Shown piece by piece: positions 28,319-36,636 of a stretch of 40,136 bases of DNA. The stretch lies in the NCBI GenBank assembly GCA_946479515.1, contig CAMLGF010000030.1, forward strand, positions 1 to 40,136, given 5' to 3'. The DNA comes from an uncultured Pseudomonadota bacterium. GTDB taxonomy: Bacteria; Pseudomonadota; Gammaproteobacteria; Steroidobacterales; Steroidobacteraceae. Position 1 is the first letter of the stretch; each line of letters opens with the position of its first letter. Position numbers and translations under genes: made by a program. The notes beneath the pieces were generated by a model, which was not told the origin of the DNA, searched no databases, and saw only the letters and a list, made by a program, of their open reading frames with translations.

Positions 28319-29626
28319 ATGCGGATTTCACGCGCCTTCTGCCTGGCACTTGCGCTCGGGCTCGTAGCCGAGCCGCAAACGGCCTCTGCGTACATCGATC
28401 CGGGTACCGGCAGCGCGCTGTTCTACGTGGTCACGGGCGTCGTGGTGTCGGCGTACTTCGCGATTCGCGGCCTCTACTATCGGTTGCTCGATCTGTTGTT
28501 CCGCGCGCGCTTTCGTCACTCGCGCTGCGCCATCGCCATCCATTGCGAGGATCCGCGCTACGAGATCACGTTTCTGCCCATACTGCAGCACCTGACGGAA
28601 CAGGGTATCGCGCCCACTTTCTTCACGATGTACGAGCGCGACGATACCTTCGAACCTCTGCCAGCCCGGGTCGCTCATCGCGCGATTCCGCCTGGGATGG
28701 TCGGGTACGCATACCTCAATCACATCGAGGCGACCGTGCTTGCCACGACCACGCCGCAGCTCGACGTGATGACGTTCCGCCGGTCGCGTCGGGTGCACAG
28801 CTACGTGATGGTTCAGCATGCGCTGGGCGAGTGTCGCTTCGTCCGTCCCTTCGCCTACGATTACTTCGACGTCGTGCTTTGCTGTGGCGAGGTCCTGAAG
28901 AAGAACATCCGCCGGATGGAGGCGTTGCGTGGTTCCAGGCCGAAGGAATTACTCGATACCGGCCTGCCTCACTACGAGGCGTTGATCGCCCGTCGCGACG
29001 CGGCCCCGGCTCGTTCCGGGCGCACCTGCGTGCTGGTGGCACCGAGTTGGGGGCCGCTCAGCATGTTCGAGGCGTATGGCACCGATTTCATTGCCGGAAT
29101 CGCCCGGCGATTCCAGGTAATCGTGCGACCGCACCCGCAGATGCGGGTGTCGCAGCCATCGCTGTACGCGCGAATTCTCGCGACGCCGGGAGTGGAAGTG
29201 GACACCAGCCGGACGCCTTCCGAGGCCATGTCGCGCGCGGATATCCTGCTCAGCGACATTTCGGGCATCGCCCACGAATTTGCGTTCATCTACGAGCGCC
29301 CCGTGGTGGTGATCGATCGGCACCTCGAACCCGGCGGACTCGAGGGAGAATTGCTGGGCGGCGAGAGCGAGATCAAGCAGCGATGCTCGGCGTTCATCGT
29401 TTCGCTGCCCGGATCGCGCATCGGTGAGGCGTCGGATGAGCTGGCGCGCGTGCTCGAAGCGCACGCGCCCGACCGTCTGCGCCGTGTGCGCGAAGAACTC
29501 ATCTACAATTTCGGTTCCGCAAGCAAGGTGGCTGCATGCCAGCTCGCGGACATATACCGGCGTGAGCTCGCGCTCAGCGGCGCATCCCGGCGCGTGAGCC
29601 GCGTCCTCGGACAGGACGCGGCCTGA
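28319..29626 (+). CDS. CDP-glycerol glycerophosphotransferase-like protein
   Basis: About 435 residues. The N terminus is a signal-like segment ending TASA, followed by the motif YIDPGTGS (25-32) and one membrane span (33-55), which would put the catalytic part in the cytoplasm. The C-terminal domain resembles TagB/TagF-type enzymes that move glycerol phosphate from CDP-glycerol to teichoic acid: APSWGPLSMFEAYG, IVRPHPQMR and ADILLSDISGIAHEFAFIYE, containing the expected RPHP and SD-x-S residues. The ATG at 28319, 5 bases after the methyltransferase stop, is preferred over an overlapping upstream start. In this operon it is the likely user of the CDP compound. Substrate and acceptor are unknown. 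Confidence 0.85.
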   Translation: MRISRAFCLALALGLVAEPQTASAYIDPGTGSALFYVVTGVVVSAYFAIRGLYYRLLDLLFRARFRHSRCAIAIHCEDPRYEITFLPILQHLTEQGIAPTFFTMYERDDTFEPLPARVAHRAIPPGMVGYAYLNHIEATVLATTTPQLDVMTFRRSRRVHSYVMVQHALGECRFVRPFAYDYFDVVLCCGEVLKKNIRRMEALRGSRPKELLDTGLPHYEALIARRDAAPARSGRTCVLVAPSWGPLSMFEAYGTDFIAGIARRFQVIVRPHPQMRVSQPSLYARILATPGVEVDTSRTPSEAMSRADILLSDISGIAHEFAFIYERPVVVIDRHLEPGGLEGELLGGESEIKQRCSAFIVSLPGSRIGEASDELARVLEAHAPDRLRRVREELIYNFGSASKVAACQLADIYRRELALSGASRRVSRVLGQDAA

Positions 29627-30327
29627 TGCTGCACTTCCTGCACGACCTGCTGGTACTGCCGCTGATGCAGCTGTATGCACAGCTGTTCGACCTGCCGAGT
29701 TGGCTGTCGGTGGGTACCCGCATCCTCATCTTCTCGGTGTCCATCAATCTCATCCTCGCGCCTGTCTACGCGCAGATGGAACTGAGGTCCCGCGCGGGCC
29801 GCGCGAAGCGCGCGGCGGTGGCGCAGGACGTGCAGCGCATGCGGCGCTATTTTCGCGGCCGCGAACGCTACTTCTACATCCGGGCCGTCTATCGCCAGCA
29901 CGACTACCGGCCGTTGTCGCAGCTCTGGGCGTCTGGCGACCTGTTGCTGCAAATCCTGGTGTTCGCCTCGGTGTTCCACTTCCTCCACGGTCTCGAGTCT
30001 CTCCGGGGCGCATCCTTCGGGTTCTTGCCCGACCTGTCCAGGCCCGACGGCATGCTCGGCGGGATCAACGCACTGCCGCTGCTGATGACCTTGATCAACG
30101 TCGCCGCCGTCGTGGCATACGTCGAGGACAGCACTCGGCGAGTGCAGGCGGCCGCGCTCGCCTTGTTGTTTCTCGTCCTCCTGTACGCCAGCCCTTCGGG
30201 ACTGGTGCTGTACTGGACGATGAACAACCTGTTTTCGCTGGTTCGCAACCTGTTGAGGCGCCGCGCGCAGTCGGGGGCGGACAGGCCCGGCCTCCGGCCG
30301 CTGGCCGAGCTCCGCGAACAACAATGA
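29626..30327 (+). CDS. Divergent YidC/Oxa1-family membrane protein
   Basis: A 233-residue membrane protein. By eye it aligns with the conserved YidC core: ILIFSVSINLILAPVYAQ (first core span), a basic cytoplasmic hairpin, VYRQHDYRPLSQLW, LRGASFGFLPDLSRPDG and ASPSGLVLYWTMNNLFSLV. These correspond to the E. coli YidC segments VRGIMYPLT, LRQAPFALWIHDLS and PSGLVLYYIVSNL. The groove arginine important in YidC appears to be replaced by Asn41. The large periplasmic domain of Gram-negative YidC is missing. The start overlaps the previous stop (TGATG). A role in inserting or assisting the neighbouring membrane enzymes is possible but unproven; this is not the housekeeping yidC. Confidence 0.8.
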   Translation: MLHFLHDLLVLPLMQLYAQLFDLPSWLSVGTRILIFSVSINLILAPVYAQMELRSRAGRAKRAAVAQDVQRMRRYFRGRERYFYIRAVYRQHDYRPLSQLWASGDLLLQILVFASVFHFLHGLESLRGASFGFLPDLSRPDGMLGGINALPLLMTLINVAAVVAYVEDSTRRVQAAALALLFLVLLYASPSGLVLYWTMNNLFSLVRNLLRRRAQSGADRPGLRPLAELREQQ

Positions 30328-30337
30328 GCCGTCGAGC

Positions 30338-32383
30338 ATGAGCGGCATCGCATTTTTTCTGGGTCTGCTGGCCTCGATGGCCATCTGCCGCCTGCTGGCC
30401 GACACGGTGGGTCGCCGTACCACGCTTCGCGTCGCATGTGGTTCATTGCTCATGAGCGCGGCCGCGCTGGCGACGCTATGGCTCTTTCCCCTGCAGGGCA
30501 CGTTGCCCGCGTTCATCGGTGGCGCAGCGCTCGGCACCGTCGCCATACCGGGTGAAGGACTGCGCGCCCTGACCCAGGGGCTGGCGAATTCGCGACTTGC
30601 CCTGTATCTGCTGTCGGTTGCCACGCTGGCTTCCCTGATCTATCTGTTCGTCCCGATCACGACGTTCCTGACTTCGCCCGGAGAGCTGGGCATCCATCTC
30701 GACTACTTGATGTCCAACAACGCACGTGACGCGGTCACGGTGTTCTACGTGGCCATCGTGTTCTACCTGCTGGCGCCGAACTCCCGCATACGCACCGCGC
30801 TCACACTGCTGTCGCTGGCGGCATTGTCGTTGGCGCTTCTGTATACCTACCTGCTGCCCTTCGGCTATCCCATGATGACGGGCCTGGTGTTCGAACAGGT
30901 CGGCATCGGCGCCACGGACCGATATCTGCGTTTCGCCCTGGATGCCCTGGTGATCGTTCTGGTCGCGCTCGCACTGCGCGCCGCGCTGCTGCGCTTCGGT
31001 GGCAGGCCGTTCGTCGTCGGACTCGTGCTGCTCGACCTGGGGCTTTGTGGAGCGGCGGGCATCGACGTCCATCGCGAGCGCTTTGGTGGCAGCGGTGGTC
31101 TCGAGACCGCGCAGGCGCCGGAGCGTCCGCTGCGATTCTCGCGCAGCGAGCCCAACGTGCTGTTCATCTTCCTGGATCGATTCATGGGCTCGTATGTGGA
31201 AGAAATCCTGCGCGCCGAACCGCAGCTCGCTGCGCGCCTCAGCGGCTTCACCTGGTACCCGCGCACGGTATCGGCGGGCGAGAATTCCATCGCCGGCGTG
31301 CATGGCATGCTCGGCGGCTACGACTACACGCCCGACGCGATCAATGCCCGGCACCGTCCGCTGCGCGACGTGTCTGTCGAAGCCTTCTCCATTCTGCCGT
31401 ACAACTTTTCCCAGAAGGGTTGGCGCGTCAACGTGGTGAGCCCGCGTGGACTCGGTTTCACCATGGCCGGTGATTGCAGTTTCCTTGATTTTTCGGGCGT
31501 GACCTGCACGCACATACCCAAGAGTCTCAGCAGGGTGGCCGCCGGGAAGATGGGATTTCCGCTCATGGATCTCGCCAAGTCGAACTACTCGGAACTGCTG
31601 GAGTTGCTGGGTGCCATGCGCAGCGGCCCTTACGTGACCAAGGAACTGCTCCTGGAGCGCGGGCCCTGGCGGAATTTCCTCGATCATTCCGCGGGCACCA
31701 CGTTCCGCGAGTGGGCGGAGTTGCGTGGCTGGCCGGCGTTGACGGACGTGTCGGCGCCAGGCTCGAACATGAATTTCATCTCCAACATCCTGCCGCACGA
31801 GCCCTACTACATGGGAGAGGACTGCCTGCCGCATCGCTCGCGGCAGATGCCGACCGACGAGGTGCTGGCGTACTTCGGGAACGATTTCGCCTGGGTGCAT
31901 GCGGTGACCGCGCGCTGCACCCTGCTGGCGGTCGCCGACTATCTCGACTATCTGAAATCGCAGGGTGTGTACGACAATACCCGCATTCTCATCGTGTCGG
32001 ACCATGGCATCGTCGGACCGGTCGAGGACAGGTCCTCGCGTGCGCGGGCCGGCGGCACGCAGGCCCCGGAGTTCGTGCGCACGCGCTCGCTGCTGCTGGT
32101 GAAGCCGCGCGCGGCCGCCGGACCTCTGCGGGTCTCCGAGGAATTCATGCCGAATGCCGAAGCGCCGCGAATCGCCTGCGAGGAAATCGGCGGATGCACC
32201 AACCCCTACCTGGGCGGCAGGCCCATTGCGACACTGGGCCGCGACGATCCTTTCCGCGTGACCATCGTGCCCTGGCAGTTCAATCTGCAGAAGCGGGATT
32301 CGTTCATCGTGAAGGAGCAATACCAGCTCATCGGCCGCGACCCCTACGATGCGCGCGGCTGGCAGCGCCTGCCCGCAGATTGA
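30338..32383 (+). CDS. Membrane-anchored alkaline phosphatase superfamily protein
   Basis: A 681-residue protein with about seven membrane spans in the first 240 residues and a large periplasmic domain. The metal-site motif NVLFIFLDRFMGSY (Asp280) and the later ILIVSDHGIVGP mark the sulfatase/phosphatase superfamily. The nucleophile region reads AGENSIAGVHGMLGG, which places a Ser (about 317) at the catalytic position by hand alignment. This layout matches LtaS- or OpgB-like glycerophosphate transferases and related phospho-transferases, though overall similarity is low. Last gene of the operon, 10 bases after the YidC-like gene; it ends 3 bases from the converging pilR gene. Function inferred only at superfamily level. 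Confidence 0.8.
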   Translation: MSGIAFFLGLLASMAICRLLADTVGRRTTLRVACGSLLMSAAALATLWLFPLQGTLPAFIGGAALGTVAIPGEGLRALTQGLANSRLALYLLSVATLASLIYLFVPITTFLTSPGELGIHLDYLMSNNARDAVTVFYVAIVFYLLAPNSRIRTALTLLSLAALSLALLYTYLLPFGYPMMTGLVFEQVGIGATDRYLRFALDALVIVLVALALRAALLRFGGRPFVVGLVLLDLGLCGAAGIDVHRERFGGSGGLETAQAPERPLRFSRSEPNVLFIFLDRFMGSYVEEILRAEPQLAARLSGFTWYPRTVSAGENSIAGVHGMLGGYDYTPDAINARHRPLRDVSVEAFSILPYNFSQKGWRVNVVSPRGLGFTMAGDCSFLDFSGVTCTHIPKSLSRVAAGKMGFPLMDLAKSNYSELLELLGAMRSGPYVTKELLLERGPWRNFLDHSAGTTFREWAELRGWPALTDVSAPGSNMNFISNILPHEPYYMGEDCLPHRSRQMPTDEVLAYFGNDFAWVHAVTARCTLLAVADYLDYLKSQGVYDNTRILIVSDHGIVGPVEDRSSRARAGGTQAPEFVRTRSLLLVKPRAAAGPLRVSEEFMPNAEAPRIACEEIGGCTNPYLGGRPIATLGRDDPFRVTIVPWQFNLQKRDSFIVKEQYQLIGRDPYDARGWQRLPAD

Positions 32384-32386
32384 GCA

Positions 32387-33745
32387 TCACTCGATATCGA
32401 GCTTCTGGATCTTGTAGCGCAGGGCCCGATAAGTCAGGCCGAGTAGCTTGGCGGCCGCCGTCTTGTTGTAACGCGTCTGCTCCAGCGCCTTGATGATGGC
32501 GTCGCGTTCCAGATGCTCGAGCTGGCCGCTCAGGCCGACGGCGACCTCGACTGGCGCGGCGGGGGCCACCGCCGGCGTCGCCGTGCCGCTCACCCGCGGC
32601 GCAGAACGCAAACGGATGTGTTCGGCTTCGATGGTACCGCTGCCGCTGAGCGTGGCGGCGCGTTCGAGGACATTTTCCAGCTCACGAACGTTGCCCGGAT
32701 AGTCGTAACTCTCCAGGGCGTGCCAGGCCTCGGTGCTGAGCGCCAGGCCATGGATGCCCATGCGCTTCTCCAGCCGCCCGAGGATCGTCTCGGCCAGCGG
32801 ACGGATGTCCTCACGGCGCTCGCGCAGCGGCGGTACGCGGATCTCGATCACGTTGATGCGGTAATACAGGTCTTCGCGGAACCGGGCTTCGGCGACCAGC
32901 TCGGCGAGATTCTTGTGGGTGGCCGAGACGATCCGCACGTCGATGGGCGACTCGCGCTGCTCGCCGATGGGCCGTACGGTCTTCTCCTGGATCACCCGCA
33001 GCAGTTTGACCTGCATGTGCAACGGCAGGTCGGCGACTTCGTCGAGGAACAGTGTGCCGCCCTCGGCGGAGGGAATCAGGCCGACCTTGTCGGCGACGGC
33101 ACCGGTGAAGCTGCCGCGCTTGTGTCCGAAGAGCTCACTTTCCATGAGCTCGGAAGGAATCGCGCCGCAGTTCACGGGCACGAAGGGCCCATCGGCGCGC
33201 GGACCCGAGGCATGGATCATGCGTGCCACCAGTTCCTTGCCGGTGCCGGACTCTCCGGAGATGTGGACCGGCGCCTGGCTGCGGGCCACGCGCAGGATGA
33301 GCTCGCGCAGGCGTTCCATTGCCGGCGCATGTCCGATGATCTGCGTGCCGGTGCGCGTCGCCACGGCACCCTCGCTGCTCTGCGAGAGCTTGAGCGCGGT
33401 GGACACGATCCGCCGCAGCACCCCGAGGTCCAGCGGCTTGGACACGAAATCGAACGCGCCGAGCTTGAGCGCGCGCACCGCGGACTCGACGTTGCCATGG
33501 GCGGTGATCACGGCGCACGGCACCCCGGGGCAATTCACCGTTATCCACTCGAGCAGGTCGAGGCCGTCGCCGTCGGGCAGCCGCATGTCGGTGAGACACA
33601 GATCGAACTTGTGCGCCTTGAGAAGTCGCTTCGCGGTCGCGACGTCACCTGCCGCCTGCGTGGCGAGCTGCATGCGTGAAAGCGTCAGGCTGACCAGCTC
33701 GACCAGGTCCGGCTCGTCGTCGACCACCAGCACCAGGGGCTGCAT
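32387..33745 (-). CDS. pilR: Sigma-54-dependent response regulator PilR
   Basis: NtrC-type activator of pilin transcription, 452 residues. The receiver domain has acidic residues at 9-11, the phosphorylated Asp53 (LTDMRLPDGDG) and Lys103. The AAA+ domain has Walker A GESGTGKE at 164-171 and the sigma-54 contact loop GSFTGA at 211-216 (Ser in place of the usual first Ala). A Fis-type helix-turn-helix ends the protein (NKTAAAKLLGLTYRALRYKI). Its start follows the pilS stop with no gap (TAAATG). The sigma-54 promoter of pilA at 24392-24407 is the obvious target. Adjacency to sucC is like that in Xanthomonas. Confidence 0.94.
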   Translation of the reverse strand: MQPLVLVVDDEPDLVELVSLTLSRMQLATQAAGDVATAKRLLKAHKFDLCLTDMRLPDGDGLDLLEWITVNCPGVPCAVITAHGNVESAVRALKLGAFDFVSKPLDLGVLRRIVSTALKLSQSSEGAVATRTGTQIIGHAPAMERLRELILRVARSQAPVHISGESGTGKELVARMIHASGPRADGPFVPVNCGAIPSELMESELFGHKRGSFTGAVADKVGLIPSAEGGTLFLDEVADLPLHMQVKLLRVIQEKTVRPIGEQRESPIDVRIVSATHKNLAELVAEARFREDLYYRINVIEIRVPPLRERREDIRPLAETILGRLEKRMGIHGLALSTEAWHALESYDYPGNVRELENVLERAATLSGSGTIEAEHIRLRSAPRVSGTATPAVAPAAPVEVAVGLSGQLEHLERDAIIKALEQTRYNKTAAAKLLGLTYRALRYKIQKLDIE

Positions 33746-35368
33746 TTACGCCACCCAGCGTTCCGGGTCGCGGAACACGATGCGGAACAGGCTGCCGCCG
33801 CTGGTGCGCGGCTCATAAATAAGAGTGGCGCCATTGGTCTGCGCCAGTTCGCGGGCGAGGAACAGTCCGAGGCCCGTGCCCTTTTCGTTGCCCGTGAAGA
33901 AGGGCTCGAAGATCTTCTCGCGATGCTGCGCGGCGATGCCGGGGCCGCGGTCCGCCACCTCGAGCACGGGGCGCGCGGTCGACGCCATGCGGCCGACGCG
34001 CAGCTCGATGGTGTCGGTGCCCGGCTCCTTGGCGCCGTATTTGACCGCGTTCTCGCACAGGTTCCAAAGGATCTGCCGCAGCTGCGAGGGATCGACCTGC
34101 ACTTCCACGTCGCCGAGCAGCGTGGAGATCGCGAGGCGCGCCGGCGGAATCTGCATGGTCGCGCAGAATTCCTCGCGGAAGCCTTCCAGCCAGCCGCCCA
34201 GCACCAGCCGCTCGGGACGCGAGTTCTCGCGGCGCGCCATGGACATCACGTTCTCGATGATCTGCCGCACGCGCTCGCCATTGGTGCGCACGATTTCCGT
34301 CAGACGCTTGTCCTCGGCGGAAAGGGACGGTGACTCCGCGAGCAACTGTGCCGCGTGGCTCATGGCCCCGACGGGATTGCGGATCTCGTGGGCGATGCTG
34401 GCCGAGAGCCGGCCGAGGCCCGCCAGCTTCGATTGCTGGATCTTCGCCGCGAGCAGCTCGGTGTCTTCGAGGAAGATGATGACGGGCGAGGGCTCCGAAC
34501 CGCCGAGCGGCGCGAAATGCGGCTGGATCACGTGACCGCCGTCGGCGGCAACGAATGTCTGCGAGGGCGCCGCGGGGTTGGCGGTGCGCTGCCGCCAGGT
34601 CTCGAGCAGATACAGCAGCTGCGGTGACGCCTCGCCGAGCAGCGCCCCGGGAAACGCGCCGCGGTCGCCCAGCATCTGCGCCGCGGATTCATTGATGAGC
34701 CGGATGCGGTTCTCGTGGTCGACCACCACGATGCTCTCGCGCAGGTTCTGCACGATGTACTGCGAGAGCTGCGCCAGGTTGGCGAGGTCCACCTGCTGGC
34801 GGCGCACGGTGGCCTCGGAATCGCGCAGCCGGCGCGCCAGCGGCCAGGCAAGCAGCGCCACCAGGAACACGATGCCGCCATAGATGCCGGCGCCGACGTA
34901 GTCGTAGATCTCCGCGTTGCCGGTGAGATGCGCGGCGATCTGCTGGCCCAGCAGCGCCAGGGTGGCCAGGGCGGCGAGCACGAACGAATCGCGGCTGTCG
35001 GCCAGCAGCGCCATGGCTCCCACGGGCACCACGAACAGGATGCCCAGCCCACTGCTGATGCCGCCGCTCGAGAACAGCAGCAGACTGATGGCCAACGCAT
35101 CGACCATGGCGTGCACGAAGGTGGTCGCCCTGAGATTGGGCATGAGTCGCCGGCCGCCGATCACGATGGCGATGCCGGCCGCGAAATACACCAGGCAGGC
35201 CCACAGGAACAATTCGGGATAGCTGGCGCCGATGGGCGTATCCGCGCCGAAATAGAGCGAAAGCGAGAACAGCGCCGGTGGGATCAGCAGGCGATAGAGA
35301 TTGACGAGGCCGATGACGCGCCAGGCGAGATCGGTCGGTGCGGGCGGGGCGGCGGCGACGAGCGGCAT
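33746..35368 (-). CDS. pilS: Sensor histidine kinase PilS
   Basis: Membrane sensor that phosphorylates PilR, about 540 residues from the ATG at 35368. Six hydrophobic segments lie in residues 15-180, then a PAS domain (about 200-300, ESIVVVDHENRIRLINES). The dimerisation domain has His327 (SIAHEIRNPVGAMSHAA), and the ATPase domain has an N box (LWNLCENAVKYG), DRGPGIA and GTGLGLFLAREL. The frame continues open upstream to 35734, but that part is antisense to sucC and is rejected. In Pseudomonas PilS senses pilin levels in the membrane; the same role is likely here. Confidence 0.93.
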   Translation of the reverse strand: MPLVAAAPPAPTDLAWRVIGLVNLYRLLIPPALFSLSLYFGADTPIGASYPELFLWACLVYFAAGIAIVIGGRRLMPNLRATTFVHAMVDALAISLLLFSSGGISSGLGILFVVPVGAMALLADSRDSFVLAALATLALLGQQIAAHLTGNAEIYDYVGAGIYGGIVFLVALLAWPLARRLRDSEATVRRQQVDLANLAQLSQYIVQNLRESIVVVDHENRIRLINESAAQMLGDRGAFPGALLGEASPQLLYLLETWRQRTANPAAPSQTFVAADGGHVIQPHFAPLGGSEPSPVIIFLEDTELLAAKIQQSKLAGLGRLSASIAHEIRNPVGAMSHAAQLLAESPSLSAEDKRLTEIVRTNGERVRQIIENVMSMARRENSRPERLVLGGWLEGFREEFCATMQIPPARLAISTLLGDVEVQVDPSQLRQILWNLCENAVKYGAKEPGTDTIELRVGRMASTARPVLEVADRGPGIAAQHREKIFEPFFTGNEKGTGLGLFLARELAQTNGATLIYEPRTSGGSLFRIVFRDPERWVA

Positions 35369-35413
35369 CGGCCGCGACTGTATCAGGCCGGCCCCCGCGG
35401 GACGAGATTCCCT

Positions 35414-35419
35414 TAGAAT
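35414..35419 (+). promoter_or_regulatory. Possible -10 element of sucCD
   Basis: TAGAAT lies 38 bases before the sucC start in the 88-base divergent gap between pilS and sucC. No convincing -35 hexamer was found at the proper distance. Confidence 0.25.
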
Positions 35420-35456
35420 GCACCTCCTTTTTCGCAACCTACCCCCTCGGAAGCTG

Positions 35457-36629
35457 ATGAACCTCCACGAGTACCAGTCGAAAGAAGTGTTCCGCGAGTA
35501 CGGCATACCCGTGCCCGCCGGCAAGGCCGCCAGGAGCGCGGAAGAAGCAGTGGCCGCCGCACAGTCGTTAGGCGGCGAACTCTGGGTGGTCAAGGCCCAG
35601 GTGCACGCGGGCGGCCGCGGCAAGGCGGGCGGCGTCAAGCTGGCGCGCGATCTGGATACCGTGCGCAGCGCCGCCGCCGACATGCTCGGCCAGCGCCTGG
35701 TGACCAAACAGACCGGTCCGGAGGGTCTGCCCATCGAGACGGTGTACGTCGAGAGCGGCTCGCAGATCGAACGCGAGATCTACCTGTCGCTGACGCTCAA
35801 CCGCGAGAAGGGGCGCATCGCGGTGATCGCCTCGGCCGCGGGCGGCATGGACATCGAGGAAGTGGCCGAGCATTCGCCCGAGAAGATCCTGCGGGTGGAC
35901 ATCAGCCCCAGCGCCGGGCTGCAGGGCTATCAATGCCGCAAGCTGGCCTTCGGGCTCGGCTTCAAGGGGCCGCAGGTGGGCAAGTTCCAGTCCATCCTCA
36001 CCGCGCTGTACCGCATTTATCTCGAGCGCGACGCGTCGCTGCTCGAAGTGAATCCGCTGATCGTGACGAAGAGCGGCGAGCTCATGGCGCTGGACGCCAA
36101 GATCAACATCGACGCGAACGCCCTGTTCCGCCAGAAGAAGCTGGCGGAGTATCGCGATCCCTCGCAGGAAGATCCCATCGAGCGCCAGGCGGCCGAACAC
36201 GATCTCAACTACGTCTCGCTCGACGGCGACATCGCCTGCATGGTGAACGGCGCCGGTCTCGCAATGGCGACCATGGATCTCATCAAGCTGCACGGCGGCA
36301 ACCCGGCGAACTTCCTCGACGTGGGCGGCGGCGCGACGGCCGAGCGTGTGACGGCGGCCTTCAAGCTGATCCTCTCCAACAAGAAGGTGAAGGCCATCCT
36401 GGTGAACATCTTCGGCGGCATCGTCCGCTGCGACCTGATCGCCGAGGGCGTGATGATCGCGGTCAAGCAGGTGGGGGTGGCCGTGCCGGTCGTGGTGCGG
36501 CTCGAAGGCACCAACGCCGACAAGGCCCGCGAGATGCTGGCGCACAGCGCGCTGGCCATCACGCCCGCCACCGATCTCACCGACGCGGCCCGGAAGGTCG
36601 TGTCCCTCGCCGCCGGCAAGCAAGAGTAA
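35457..36629 (+). CDS. sucC: Succinate-CoA ligase, ADP-forming, beta subunit
   Basis: Citric acid cycle enzyme that interconverts succinyl-CoA and succinate with formation of ATP or GTP. The product has 390 residues (E. coli 388). The ATP-grasp domain begins [16 protein letters not shown] and contains [19 protein letters not shown]; the C-terminal ligase domain has [17 protein letters not shown] and [16 protein letters not shown]. The ATG at 35457 is chosen because it gives the canonical N terminus, with GGAAG just upstream; the longer open frame runs into the divergent pilS promoter. sucD follows after 7 bases. Confidence 0.98.
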   Translation: MNLHEYQSKEVFREYGIPVPAGKAARSAEEAVAAAQSLGGELWVVKAQVHAGGRGKAGGVKLARDLDTVRSAAADMLGQRLVTKQTGPEGLPIETVYVESGSQIEREIYLSLTLNREKGRIAVIASAAGGMDIEEVAEHSPEKILRVDISPSAGLQGYQCRKLAFGLGFKGPQVGKFQSILTALYRIYLERDASLLEVNPLIVTKSGELMALDAKINIDANALFRQKKLAEYRDPSQEDPIERQAAEHDLNYVSLDGDIACMVNGAGLAMATMDLIKLHGGNPANFLDVGGGATAERVTAAFKLILSNKKVKAILVNIFGGIVRCDLIAEGVMIAVKQVGVAVPVVVRLEGTNADKAREMLAHSALAITPATDLTDAARKVVSLAAGKQE

Positions 36630-36636
36630 AGATTCA

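Noticed and set aside
30476..32320. Long minus-strand frame opposite the membrane phosphatase-like gene
   Set aside because: Shadow composition (Gln, His and Arg rich) with no signal or domain; the plus-strand frame has membrane spans and metal motifs.
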